Shown piece by piece: positions 49,742 to 61,799 of a stretch of DNA of 64,000 nucleotides. Within the stretch, counting starts at the first letter, position 1; the number at the start of each line of letters is the position of its first letter. Where the stretch lies: positions 372,001 to 436,000 of the forward strand of contig OZ251240.1 in assembly GCA_965240325.2 (NCBI GenBank), given 5' to 3'. The stretch comes from Rebecca billardiae RCC1528 (lineage: Eukaryota > Haptophyta). The notes below the pieces were generated by a model. The model did no database searches and had not been told where the DNA came from. It saw nothing but the letters and a program-made list of their open reading frames with translations. The translations under genes were made by a program, and so were the position numbers.

Positions 49742-51537
49742 ATGCAGGGCCTCTTCGCCGCGCTGCACGAGGCGCAGTCGGCGGTGGAGGGGCTGATCGC
49801 GCCGGGCGCGCGCGGCGCGCAGCCAGCGCAGCCAGCGCCCTCGCCGCCGCCCGAGCCACCCTCCGCGCCGCCGCTCTCCGCGCCGAGCACCACGCCCGAG
49901 GAGCGCGTGCGCCTCTTCGAGCAGCTGCTCGGCGCGCGCACGGTCGACCTGCGCCGGCTGCGCGAGCTCGCGTTCGACGGCGTGCCGGAGACGCCGGGGA
50001 ATCGGCTGCGCTCGCTTGTGTGGAAGGTGCGCGCCACTCGCCTCCGCGCGCCGCGCGCCGCACCGCGCTCTGAGCGCGCGCCGCCACCGGCGCGCGCGCC
50101 GCGCGCAGCTGCTGCTTGGCTACCTGCCCGCCGAGCGCGCGGCGTGGGAGGAGACGTACGCGCGGCAGCGGCAGCTGTACCGCGAGTTCAAGACCGAGCT
50201 CATGATCGTGCCCGGCCAGCGCCAGCGCAGCGCCGACGGCGTCGCGCCCGACACGCCGCCTGGCCCGGCGCGGCGCGCGGACGCGCCGAGCTCAGTGCCG
50301 CGCAGCACGCCGGCGGCGACCGAGGTGGCGCTGGACGAGCACCCGCTCACGAGCGCGCCGGACTCGGAGTGGACGGAGTACTTCCGAAACGCCGACCTGT
50401 TCGACGAGATCCAGAAGGACGTCTCGCGCACGCTGCCCGACTACGGCTTCTACTCAGACGACGGTGCGGCCGGCCGCGCGCGCGCGCGACACGGCGCCAT
50501 GCGCAGAGCGCGGCGCGTGCGCGCTCGGGCTCGGGCGGGCGCGCGGGCGCGCGCGCGCGCGGGCGGGCGCCGCGCGACGACGCGCCGCGCACGGCCCTCA
50601 CCCCGCCTCGGCCCCCGCCCGCGCCCCTGCCGCCGCGCGCGCGCCGCGCGCAGGCCCGCGCGGCTGCGCGCACCGGGCGGCCATTCTGCACTGCCTGTTC
50701 GTGTACGCTCGGCTCAACCCGGGTATCCGGTACGTGCAGGGGATGAACGAGCTGCTCGCGCCGCTGTACTACACGCTGCTGCAGGAGCTCGAGCTGCAGC
50801 CGGGCATGGAGCTGCCGGCGGAGGCGGGCGGCGCCGACGCGGGCGGCGGCGGCGGCGGCGGCGGCGCGAGCGGCGGCGGCGCCGACGGCGGCGCCGTGCT
50901 TGCGCGCGCGGTCGGCGCGCCGTCCGGCTCGGCGCGGCCGACGCGCGCGGAGGTGGCGGCGGAGGCGGACGCATTCTTCTGCTTCACCGCGCTGATGGCC
51001 GAGACGCGCGACTCCTTCTGCGCCTCCCTCGACCACTCGAACAACGTGGGCGTGAGCGCGGCCATTCGCTCACTGGACGCGCTGCTGGCCGCGCGCGACC
51101 CGGCGGTGCATGCGCATTTGGCCGAGCAGAGGGTGTCGCCGACGTTCTGGTCGTTCCGCTGGCTCACGCTGCTGTGCACGCAGGAGTTCGACCTGCCCGA
51201 CGTGCTGCGCATCTGGGACTCGTTCCTCGCCGACGAGGCGCGCTTCGCGTACGCGCGCCACTTCTGCTGCGCCATGGTGGTGCACATCCGCGCGCGCCTG
51301 CTGGGCGCAGACTTCGCCGAGATCGTCAAGACGCTGCAGCGCTACCCGGAGCCGGACGTGGAGGCGCTGCACGGCATCGCGAAGCGGCTGTACACGGGCG
51401 GGGAGGCGGGCACGGGCGCGGGCGGCGCCGCGCTCGACGCGCCGCCGCTCGACGCCGGCGCACCGGCCGGCGGCGGACCGGCGCAGCAGCCGCGCGCGGC
51501 GCAGAAGCAGCAGCCGCCAACGGCTGCAGCCGCCGCT

Positions 51538-51568
<31 letters not shown>

Positions 51569-52032
51569 ATGGCGCGGCGCCGAGCCGCGCGGCGGTGGGG
51601 CCGGCGTCTGCAGAGGCGCCCGCCGTGCTCGGCCCAGGCGGGCTCGCCGCCGCTGCCGCCGCCGTGCGCCGCGTCGCCTCCGGCGGCAACAGCGGCGGCG
51701 ACCGCGCGGGCGGGGCGGGCGGGCGCGCCCTCGCCATGCTGCCGCTCACGCCAGCGGCCGGCCCGGCGGAGGCCGGTGCAGAGGCGGCGCGTGGCGGCCA
51801 CGCTGCGGGCAGCGGCGGCGAGGCCGGCGGCGGAGGGGGCTGGTGCGCGGGGGTTGGCGGCGGCGGCGGCGTAGGCGGAGGCGAGCCTGGAGCCCCTCGG
51901 CCTCCGGCGCGCGGCGGCGGACCCCACGGCCTGCTGGCCAGCCTGACGGCATCCAACGGCGCGCGCCAAGCGAGCGGGCGCGCGGGCGGCGTGGTCGACC
52001 TCCAGGTGGCGCCGGGAGGAGGCGCGGCATGA
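49742..52032 (+). CDS. TBC-domain Rab GTPase-activating protein, 3 exons
   Basis: Predicted 672-aa protein accelerating GTP hydrolysis by a Rab, so acting in membrane traffic. Exons 49742-50026, 50109-50463, 50654-52032; introns 82 and 190 bp, both starting GTGCG. Splicing restores RSLVWK-LLLGYLPAERAAW, the usual opening of the TBC fold. The arginine-finger motif IxxDxxR is IQKDVSR (near 50408) and the glutamine-finger YxQ motif is YVQGMNE (near 50731), so both catalytic residues are present. Order and wording (AKLNPGI-like ARLNPGIRYVQGMNELLAP; SPTFWSFRWLTLLCTQEFDL; LRIWDSFLAD) point to the TBC1D13 group. A ~45-residue Gly/Ala insert interrupts the domain after LQELELQPGM, and the last ~240 residues are low complexity. 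Confidence 0.88.
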
Positions 52033-54911
52033 CCGATTACCAGCGCACGCGCGCAGCAGGTCGTTGATCATATACAGTAACAGTTACTGATCACGGCAGT
52101 GCGCCCTGCGGATACTGGCGCGGATTGCTATCGCGGTTCATTCAGGTAAAGGTTGCAGTCCGCGCGCCGCGGATCATATTAGCGTCGCCGCGGGCAGCAT
52201 GGCCCGTCGCCGGGCCGCATGCGGGCATGCCGCCACATGGCACATCGGCAGCCATCAGGCCCGCACAGGCACATGCAGTGCCAGTGCGGCCCGCGATCAC
52301 GTCTCCTGACGCCGTACCGCGGCGGCCCTGACTGTAGGGGGGCCAAAGTGGCACTGTGACGTGACTGACGGCTACGAGCGCTACTGGTCCTAGCGAGTGT
52401 TCAGCGCTGATTTCGGGCTGGATCATTTGCCCTCTGGAGGGGTCTGGGCTAGCCAAGTAAAAAAATCAGGTGCACATACCCTGCTGAATATAGCTAGGGC
52501 GTAACGGCTAGCATATTTACTTATTAGAATGAGCCTGAACTTATTGGAATAAACGGCATATAACGGCCGTCTTATATATATGTGACATATAGACCATGTC
52601 GACCTCACTTTGAAGTTTGATAGAGCATCTCTGCAAGATGGCGTTCTGAGTCCCCAGCAGCAGCAGGTCCCAACATGCGATATAGGCTGTGATGTACTGG
52701 CAGGCTGTCAAATACGTAGTTTCCCGGAAGCCACTGGTCGTTACATACCCACCGTGTATATAGCCGCCATGCTGATGAATACAGTCTCGTCTGATCTCGA
52801 GCCGCGAGTAGATACGTTGTCAGACTGTGTATACGGCCATGCGTACGGCGTATTGCAGACATGATGTACCCAAAGCACCGGCCCCATGTCCTCAGCCCGG
52901 GAGCCCTCTCGGTCATAATCAAGGTTTAAAGTCACTCGAGCCAACCGTCACCGCTCCCTGGCCGATACCTACGAGGCAGGTCAAATCTGTCGTCGTCGCA
53001 GTGCGGCACAGTGCCGAGCATGCGATTCGGCAGCAAACGCCTGCTCCAGGCGGTGACTGGCGTTTCTGCACCAAACCAGGCTGGATGGGATCGGTCCATA
53101 TAGGTACGCCCTACCATGCCCTGTTCCGCGCTATTTCTGGGCTTTGGGGCGGATATTCGGCCTACAGAGGCTGATCCGGCGCTGTTCGGCGCTCCTGGCT
53201 GGCTGCGCGGAGCCCAACGGCAAGCGCCGGCGTGTGCAAGGTGTCAAGATTGAGACGGTCTCTGACGCTCCCGCCGATCTTGGGCGCAGCAGGGTGCATG
53301 AGGGCCCATCTGCATCTGCTTCTGCAGGCATGAACGTCACAGGGGCGCGCTTGCAGGCACGGTCGAGTGCACGTCAGACCTGTCGAATGAGCCAACCGTG
53401 GCCTGCAAGCACGTCCGCGACGTCCTGGGAGGCGATTGGGAGGCGCCCCGACGCTGCCTGGAGGCGCATGTGACCCATACCCAACGTGCTACTATCGCAA
53501 GTGCCACGGCAGGTGTAAACACGGCCCCTACAAGCGGAACATGGCAGTTGCGGGCTCCGCGGAGGTGTTGTGCGCGAGCTCAAACCGGTCTGCTGACGGC
53601 GATTCCGGCGCAGCAGGGCAGGTTAGGCGAGTTGATCATGCACATACATGCCTAGACACCCGCTCCGAGCACCGATCTCACCACTCCGAGTTGATCATGA
53701 TCCACACCGAGCGGTAGCGTGACGGGCGTACGCAGCGCGCCAATTCAGGCCCGCCAACGCGCGCCGCGCACGGCGCGAGGTGGCCAAGAACAGGGTGGTG
53801 AGCCGCTGGTGGCGCAAAGGCACGGGTCAGAAGCGCCCACCAGCGTCACGCGCGCGCGCACCCGAGACCATCTCGGCGTCTCATAGGTCGCGAGCGCGCG
53901 GCGGTCCACTGCCTCCGGCCGCTCGTGCTGGAGCGGACCCGAGCTCTGAGCGTCCGAAGGCGTCGGAGCTGTACAGTTTACCCCCAGGCTTGTCCCCTAC
54001 ACCCCTGGCTCGGGGGGACGGCTGCCGTGGCGGCGGTGGGTGCGTGCTCGCCGAGCGTCCTAGCGGTCGATTGCGGGGCGTTCCGTGGCGGCACGCTGGG
54101 CGGGGCGGGCCCCAAGACGCAGGGGAACGTCGACAAAGCAGCCCGCTGATGTCTCTCCGCGCTCGTCGCCCTTGCGGTTGGCGCGCGCAACCACTTGCGG
54201 GCTTGAGCTTGTGCCGAGCGGTCACTTCCTGCCAGCCGATTCGACATGTGGGGAGCCTGGGCGCGATTAGATGGCTCGGGAAGGTGGGGGTATGTATCCA
54301 CAATGTATACGTACACGCCCGCTGGACTTCCGACCCCGCACGCCGCCTGACAGAGGTCACGTTAGGCACGCGCCGCGCTCTCGCTTTTCAAACGGTGTGT
54401 GCCGCGCGACATTTCCAGAGTCACGGATCACTGATCGAGCTGCTTTTCTGGTCGCCCATAGCACATATTAGCCTACCCGACTAGCCCCATGCGTGACGGC
54501 CGGGTCTTGAGTGCTATGGCGCCACTCGTAGCAGCTTCTTGCACGCTAGGCACTGCCACAAGCGCCGCGAGCCAGCTTCGTGAGCATTTGAACGCAGACA
54601 CAAGGTGCCGAGGCAGTCTTCAGGGCGTGGCAATGGCATGGGAGTCAGCGTCTGGTGTTGTACACGCAATGCGACGGCGCGCACACGCGCGACTACGTGC
54701 CACAAGGCCGGTGATACCCGCGAGCCGCCACGCTCACGCGCCCGTCGCTCCTCCAGCCGCCGCTTGGCGAGTTGGCGACGTCGCCCGGACTCAGCGTCGA
54801 CACTGGTCGCGGCCTCCCGGACCCCCAGGGGGGGGGGGGGGGACCTGGATTTACCCGTCCAGGGGTTTAGGAGATAAGCCCCAGGTCTTTCCATCGGCCA
54901 CGAAACCCACG
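52033..54911. other. Long intergenic region with lower-GC segment
   Basis: No convincing gene. Sequence from about 52430 to 53700 is clearly less GC-rich than the surroundings and its open frames are short and domain-free. It includes a near-duplicate CCGAGTTGATCATGA at 53625/53687 and palindromic bits. 53720-54480 returns to high GC with long but unconvincing frames. A 12-G run lies at 54831-54842 just before the next gene. Confidence 0.55.
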
Positions 54912-55328
54912 ATGGCGGCGGCTGACGGCGCACTCGACGACATCCTCGCCGAGGAGCTCGACGTGCTCGAGCCCAAACCGAGCTCCCCTGCGTCTCTGCA
55001 GACGCTGTGCATCGAACAGATTGCGCGCGACGTGCGGTACTACTCCGCCATGCCGCTGCCCTCGGAGTGGCACGACAAGCTGTACCGGATGCTCGCGAGC
55101 TCTGGCCGGCTCACACCGGACGGCCTGCTGCCACTGCTGAGGTCGAGGGCGCACGGCGAGGCCCTCGGGAGCGAGCTGGGCGAGGGCATGAGCCAGCTGG
55201 CGCTCGGTAGCGTGGGCCTGCGCGCCCTCGCCGCGGCGCGCCTCACGCACCTGCACAGACCAGCGCACCAGCGTTTTGCTCCCGCCGCTCCGTTCAGCAC
55301 GACCAAGCCAGAGCTCTACTGCGAGTGA
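54912..55328 (+). CDS. Small protein with F-box/LRR-protein-like N-terminal helical segment
   Basis: 138 aa. The ATG at 54912 has a good context (CCCACGATGGCGG); the frame extends upstream through unlikely sequence. Residues ~28-75 (SLQTLCIEQIARDVRYYSAM, then LPSEWHDKLYRMLASSGRLT and PDGLLPLL) follow the pattern seen at the beginning of many F-box/LRR-type and SOCS-like proteins: a short helix, an LP-start helix, then an LT-start helix. No leucine-rich repeats follow. The last 50 residues (ALGSVGLRALAAARLTHLHR...) end in ELYCE. It may be a complete small adaptor, a truncated LRR protein, or the first exon of a longer gene. Confidence 0.5.
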   Translation: MAAADGALDDILAEELDVLEPKPSSPASLQTLCIEQIARDVRYYSAMPLPSEWHDKLYRMLASSGRLTPDGLLPLLRSRAHGEALGSELGEGMSQLALGSVGLRALAAARLTHLHRPAHQRFAPAAPFSTTKPELYCE

Positions 55329-55836
55329 CGAGCTCAGCTACCAGGCACGCACGTTCACATTGGCGTTTCTCGTCGTCACGCCGGCGCGACCAGGCGAGCA
55401 GCCTCAGGTATGCCACGAGGTGGCAGAGCCCCAGCGCCCGGCGGCCTTTGCATCAGATCACGGGTCACCCGTTCATGCTGCTGATGACGGCTCCCCACAT
55501 TGGTCTGTCGCATGCGGGCCGGCAGCCCGGGACCGCGGGCGCCGCCGGGCGCGGGTCCGGCAGGCCGCCCGGCCCGCCGGGTCCGGATCTAATCGCGCGC
55601 GGTGCGGACGATATCGAATATCAGCTGCGTGATGCTGAGTCTCAGAGGCGTCACGAGTACTCTGACACCAGTAGTCAGTACGCGGGGCGCAATCAACTCA
55701 TCTATCAAGTACAGCAGCTCCTAAGATGATCTTTCGATAAATAATTAAGATGATGGCTGCTATAAGATCGTAACTCAATATGATAGCAGAGACCAGACGA
55801 GTGATACTGATAGGCTTACATATATATATATAATTC

Positions 55837-55899
<63 letters not shown>

Positions 55900-56345
55900 G
55901 CTTCCTATCAGTGCTGACGACCATGTGCACTCGGTAGCGCTATACTAACTCCCTGATGGTACCGGACAGGCGGACTGCAGAGTGCAGCACAGTGAGCTGT
56001 CGTACTCGAATAACGGAATAACCTGCCGCTGGGCGCTGTCGGCTGGCCAACGGCAACGGTCGAATGACCGAGCAACGCCGGCTGCGATCCGTATTCCGTC
56101 GCACACGCAGCCGCAGCAGGCATGATGTGACTCTGTGTGCGCCTAGGCGAGAGCGCAACTCTCCGGTGCTGCCCGCGTGCGCGGTCGCCTCCCCCCCTCC
56201 GGCGCACTCGCCCCATCGGCGCGCCTCGCCGAGCAGCCGAGTGCGCGCGCCGCGCGCTGCCCGCGAGTGGCGCGCGGCCGCGCGCGCAGCCGGCGCAGCG
56301 TCGGCGCGCCCTCTCGTGCGCGCCGTGCGCAGCGGCGCGCGGCGC
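55329..56345. other. Convergent intergenic region with TA tracts
   Basis: Between the small gene and the end of the GH81 gene. GC falls sharply at 55720-55930. Alternating TA tracts lie at 55819-55832 and 55840-55896. No gene seen. Confidence 0.6.
55819..55896. repeat. (TA)n microsatellite, two tracts
   Basis: TA runs of about 14 and 57 bp separated by ATTCAGA. Confidence 0.92.
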
Positions 56346-59300
56346 TCACATGTCGGCCGGGCCGTGCTCGTGCTCGGCGCCGAGCAGCGCCTCGCCCTGG
56401 GCGGCGGGCGCGGCGCGGCGCGCGCGCACGCGCGAGAGCGCCTCCGGGCCGTAGCGGCCGGCGGCGACGAGCGCGGCGCCGAGCACGGTGCCGACGAGCC
56501 CGGCCGCGACGACGACAACCTTGGTGCCCACCGCCTGCGGCAGCTGCTCCGCGCCGCCCGACGCGGACGCGGCGAATTTCTGCGCGAGCAGCGCGAGGTT
56601 GTAGTGCTGCAGCGGCGCGATGGTCGGCGGCCATGGCGGGTACGGCGGCGGCGGCGGCGAGAGCGGCGCGGACGGCGGCGGCGGCGGCGCGATGGGAGGG
56701 AGCGGCGGCGCGAGCGGCGGCGAGGGCGGCGGCTTGTCGGCCTTGTGCGAGCCGGGCGAGGCGGGCGGCGGCGGCGGCGAGGTGGGCGGCGGCGGCGAGA
56801 AGGGCGGCATCGACGGCTCCTCCAGCCCGTACGGCGAGGCGGCGCACTCGAGGTGGCGCGGCCACTCGATCGGCTTGGTGCGGTTGTGGTGCATCTGCGG
56901 CCGCGACGCAATCCACGCGAGCACCGCCGCGCGCGAGTTGCCGTTGCCCGCCGGGATCTCGCCCGAGAAGACGTGGTCGGGCAGCGCCAGCGCCTGCTTC
57001 CACGCCTGCGCAGGCGTGTGTGTGCGTGTGCGAGTGCGCCGGGCGCGCGCGCGCGCGCGCGGAGGCGGGGAGCGGGCGTGAGGCGGCGCGGCGGCGGTAC
57101 AGCGCGCCGAGGGGGCGGCGCGCGGGGCGGGGCTGGCCTCGCGCGAGCGCGCGCCCCGCGCACGGCACGGCACGGCACGGCACGGCACGGCACGGCTGTC
57201 GGCGCGCGGCCAGCGCACCGACGACGGGTCGAGCACCGCGAGCTGCATCACGAAGAGGGAGACCCAGCCGTCGAGCGTGCACTGCGGCGAGAGCGCGCAG
57301 TCGCGCGAGCCCAGCTTGTACGACTCGGCGGTCCACTTGGGCTGGTTGTAGAACTCGGAGGGCGGCATGAAGGGCATCATCTGGATGCCGTGCACCATGT
57401 ATGGTGCGGAGCCAAACCACGTCTGGTACTGCGCGAGGTTCTGCCACAGGATGCCCATCAGCTGCGAGCGCGCGCGGTGTGCGGCGCGGTGCACGGCGGC
57501 GAGGGGCGGACGGCGGAGCAGGAGGCGCCGAGGGCGGGCAAAGCGGGTGAGCGGCGTGGGCGCGCGGCGCAGGCGCGCGCTCTCGGCGCCGCGCTGCACG
57601 CCGCGCGAGAGGGGAGCGAGGGAGAAGGCCCCGCCTCCCCGCCTCCCCGCCTCTCTCTCTGGCGCGCGCGCGCGCGTGCGCGCGCGTGCGCGCGCGTGCG
57701 CGTGCGTGCGCGCACCGTCTTCTTCTTGATGATCTCGGGGTACACCTCCGAGTCCGGCCCGATCTGCCAGTAGGTCTGCGCGGCCAGCACCTCGGCCGCC
57801 AGCGTCGCGCGCCCCCAGTCTCGCATCGTCGTGTCGTTCAGCGCGTCGCCGAGCAGCTGCAGCGAGTAGTAGGCCATGATCGACTCGGAGGTGGACTCCT
57901 GGTTGCGCCCGTTGCGGTACGGCTTGCCGCCGCCGAGCGCGATCCCGCTCGCCCAGCTCCACCCCGTGTACCAGTCCTTGTGCCGCCAGACGGGGAAGAA
58001 GGGGTCCCCGCGCGAGGGGTTTGCAATGTCGCGCGCGTACAGCTTGAGCGTCTCCTTGTGCTTGGCGCCCCACGCCGGGTCGAGGTGCGCGGCGACGGCC
58101 GCGGCGTGCATGTGGTAGCCCCAGTGGAAGTGGTGGTCGTTGTAGTACGCGTTGCCAAAGTCCATCCCCGGGTCCTTGAACGTGGGGCAGTCCTCGGGCG
58201 GGCCTGTGTTCTTGCAGTAGGCCTGCGACGGCTCGCAGTGGCACTGGTCGGCGGGCAGCACGTTCGGGTTGCACCCGGCCGGCACGCAGTCGTCGTACAG
58301 GCAGCCGCACGAGATGTAGCCGCCCCACGAGGCGTCGTACACGAAGCGGTTCTTGCCCTGCCCGCTCGCCCACATCTCCACGTGCGCGGCGAGCTTCTTG
58401 CCCAGCTCGGCCGCCACCGCCTTCTCGCCGAGCTCCTCCGCAATCAGTGCGAGCTGGCCGATGCGAGACATCATCTTGCCTGGGGGAGGAGGGGGGAGGA
58501 GGGGGGGCGCAGGGGCGGGAGGGGCGGCGAGGGCGTGAGGGCGTCGCCGCCGGCACGCGCCGCGCCGCGGCCGGCGCCTCGCGGGCGCGTGCTCGCTCGC
58601 CCCTGCCGCCCCTGCCGCCCCGCCCCTGCCGCCCCGCCCCGCCCCGCCCCGCCGCAGCGGCGCAGCGCGCACCGGCGTTGTAGGGGTCGCCCGCGCCGAT
58701 GCGGTAGTTGAGCGGCACGTCCCACTCGGCCTCCTCGAGCACGGCCTGGCGCAGCCGCGAGACGTAGGTGGAGGCGAAGCCGTGGACCGAGTGCCACGAG
58801 ACGGGCAGCAGCGCGTACGGCAGCAGCCACTCGTCCCCCAGCACCAGGCTCAGGTTGCCGTTCAGGTTGCGGTGGATCACGTCCGTGTGGTGCAGCGTCG
58901 AGCCCCAGCGGTCGCACAGCCCCAGCTTGCGGTGGTGCTCCATGGCGACCATCGCGATGGGCGCGCGGCCGGGGGGCGGCTTGCCGTAGATGTCCTCGTG
59001 CTCGGGGTACGGCATCGAGCGCGTCTCCCACTCGATCCGCACCACCGAGTCGTTGCCCGCGCGCGTGAGCGACACCTTGGCGCCCACGGGGTAGGTGCCG
59101 TGCGTGTCGTCGAGAACCTTCTCAAAGCGCGCGGGCGCGGGGTCGGCGGGCGGCTTCTTCTCGCAGTGGAAGGCGGAGCGGCCGTAGGTGCAGTTGTTCG
59201 TGACGGCGGCGCGCACCACGCCCGTCATCTTGTGCTTCGCGCGCAGCAGCGGGCCCTCCGACTGCGTGCGCGCGCGCGGCGTGCGGCGGCGGCGGCGGGC

Positions 59301-60124
59301 GCGGCGCGCGCGTGAGCGCGCGAGCGCGTGCGCGCTCGCGCGCGCGCGCGCGGCGACGCGGCGCGGCGACGCGGCGCGGGGGGGCGCACCTGGCAGGCGA
59401 CGGCGAGCCTGTGCGACGACCAGATCGTCCACGTCTCGTCCGACTGCACGAGCACCACGTCGAAGCGGCTGCCCTCGAAGGAGCCCGGGCACTTGACCTC
59501 CTCCCCGTCCACCCACACGCCGTGCTGCGGGTCGACCATCTGCGGCGTGTCGAAGACGGGCGTGGCGTCGCGGTACTCCATGGTGAGGTAGGGCGAGCCG
59601 CGCACGATCGGCATGCGCGCGTTCGCCGAGCCCTTCCCCGCCTTCGCGTCCCACTCCAGCGTCACGCTGAGCGCGTCGTGGTTGATCACGCGGTGGCCGA
59701 CCGCAACGTCGGCCGCGCCGAGCGTGACAAAGTTGATGTTGGAGTCGAAGCCGTTCTCGATCTGGTTGGCCTGGGCGAGGACGAACGGGATGGCCGCCGA
59801 CATCCCGCGCTGCGCGGGCCACATCACGAACGGGATCTGGAAGCCGTTCCCGTCCTCCATCTCGGTGGGGCCGCGGCCGAGCACAAAGTTGGTCCACCAC
59901 GCGTTCGTCGGCCGCGCGAACGAGCCGGCGCTGTCGAGGTCGCCGTCGTGCTGGTACCAGCGCTCCTCGAAGGGCGCGATCTCGGGCGAGCGCGTGATCG
60001 CCTCGATGCCCAGGTCGCGCGGGTCCACCGAGGAGTAGGGGACCGCGCGCGCGCCGCGCGGCGCCGAGGTGAGGAGCGCGAGGCCGAGGCCGAGAACGGC
60101 GCTGCCGGTGGTGGCGAAGCGCAT
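56346..60124 (-). CDS. GH81 endo-beta-1,3-glucanase with C-terminal membrane anchor, 5 exons
   Basis: Predicted 996-aa secreted or surface enzyme cleaving beta-1,3-glucans such as laminarin/chrysolaminarin. Exons on the minus strand: 60124-59390, 59261-58673, 58479-57716, 57461-57219, 57005-56346; introns 128, 193, 254 and 213 bp, all GTGCG...AG. It opens with a signal peptide (TTGSAVLGLGLALLTSAPRGARA). The N-terminal domain has RPTNAWWTNFVLG; the catalytic domain has the GH81 signature YYNDHHFHWGYH (catalytic Asp) and NQESTSESIMAYY, with the paired Glu spaced ExxxE. Exon 4-5 joining restores AVLDPSS-AWKQALALPDHVF, and GNGNSRAAVLAWIAS follows. The tail is a ~100-residue Pro/Ser linker, a TM helix (VVVVAAGLVGTVLGAALVAAG) and a short basic cytosolic end. 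Role in storage-glucan turnover, wall remodelling or prey/host digestion is open. Confidence 0.9.
57161..57195. repeat. (CACGG)n pentanucleotide repeat in a GH81 intron
   Basis: About seven tandem CACGG units (CCGTG on the coding strand) just inside the 5' part of intron 4. Confidence 0.9.
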
Positions 60125-61799
60125 GGCGACGGCTGGGTGGGCGCGCTCGGGCGTCGCGGGCGGGCTGGACAAGCCGCAGGCGCGAGCGGAGGCTCCGCTG
60201 TGCGGCGCGTGCGACGACCGACGGGCCGGTCCTGCACGGGGCGACTTGCTCGCGGGGCTGCCGATCGGCCGACGAAGTCCTGCGCCTCGCGGCCGTGGGC
60301 GTGGCGCGCGGCTGCGCCCGCTTTGCGGAAGGAACACGCCGGAGCAGAGAGGGAACCCGGAACAGGTTTTCTGCGAGTGGCTGGCGCGCGCGCAGGCCAA
60401 CATCGGATCTGATTGGCTGCGTGCGGAGAGACGGGCCCGTTCGTTCTCTGTCGCAACCGGGATGCAAACCGGTTCGCCGCGGCTCAGATCGAGTGGACGG
60501 GTCGCACAACCCGACGGAACCCACTTATTCGCGCCTTCGAGCGAGGCGGGCGGTCTGAATACTCTTTGATGCGCGCGAAAAGGCTCCGGACCGACGACCT
60601 GGCCTTGGCACGGACCGAGGGGGGAGAGTGCAACGATGGCACCCGTGCGCCATCCAGCTGTCCGGCGCTGCAGGGCAAGTCGAGGTCATCAGAGAGGATG
60701 GCGACTAGACAATGCTCAGGCGTCAGGTAGACAGCAGCTTCGAGTTTCTACGTCAGGTCTGGCGCGTCGGTGCTCATGGCGGGGCACCGCCGCCAGGCCT
60801 GGTAGCGCGGGCTGCAGCGCTCGGAGGCCGCAGGGATTGTAGCGGAGACCGCACGGTGGTCTTAAGGGCGCACAACTTCGGTCACGGGACATTCCAGGGT
60901 TGCACGTCTGTGTCGTTCGACTAGGCTCTCCTCGCACACGGACTGCGCGACATATGCGATCCGCCTGGTGCGATCCGATCCGCTACGTGCGAACCGTCAC
61001 GGCGGCGAAGCAAGGCACGCCAGCTGGTGCCAGGCAATCCCCGCCATATGGGCGCGGCGGTATTTACGCAATAGGCGCCGAGGTTGGCCGCCGGGAAGCA
61101 GCCGGGGCCGCACGACGCCGCCGCCGCCAGTGGCCACCCGCCCATATGGCAATGACGCCATGACGGTTCCGACGCTCACCCAGCCATTGAACTCAGCCCG
61201 GTGACGGGCCCGAGGCCGACGACTCGACGAGTCCGGTCTCCGGAGTTGAGCGGTAGACCTGCTAAGTGCGATTATCTAGATGATATATATATCGATGATG
61301 GACGATGTGCTGATAGCTAGACGACTACGAAGACAGTATAGTACGATAATATCGCGGCCCGCGCAGCATCACGGACCAGACCGATGGTCTGCGACGACTG
61401 CCGGTCAGTAGACAGTACACGGTCAGTGTCACGGCCCGAGCCGCGACCGTGACGTGAGTCGGACGCGCGCCTTCGTCTTCGGAGTGACTCGGAGAGTTAA
61501 ATTTTCAGTTCATCGGTCACCACTGTTCGGCGCCATCATATCATCACTTCGTTCGCCTGCTTATTCGGTAGTCCCTTCCGGCCTTCGGACGCGGGCGGCC
61601 CGGCTGCTGAGTCTCATCAGTCGGACGGCGACCGGGCTCACGCCGCTCACGCCGGCGCGCACCGAGCATTCGTCGGCCGACTATGGCAGCAGCAGCCGTC
61701 GCGCAGCACCGGGGAGCCGCAGTGCCGTCAGCGTCCTCGGCGTTACGTCCGATTCCGAGAGCCGGGCACTCGTCAGGCGGCCACTCGTGCACTCGGCTG
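60125..61799. other. Intergenic region
   Basis: GH81 promoter side on the left, 3' end of the last gene on the right. No convincing gene. Sequence to about 60520 is GC-rich with open but domain-free frames; an AT-rich patch lies at 61265-61350. Confidence 0.55.

Noticed and set aside
52033-56345. Search for tRNA or rRNA genes in spacers
   Set aside because: I found no cloverleaf with conserved A/B boxes or rRNA-like sequence by eye here or in the other spacers; a covariance-model scan would be decisive.
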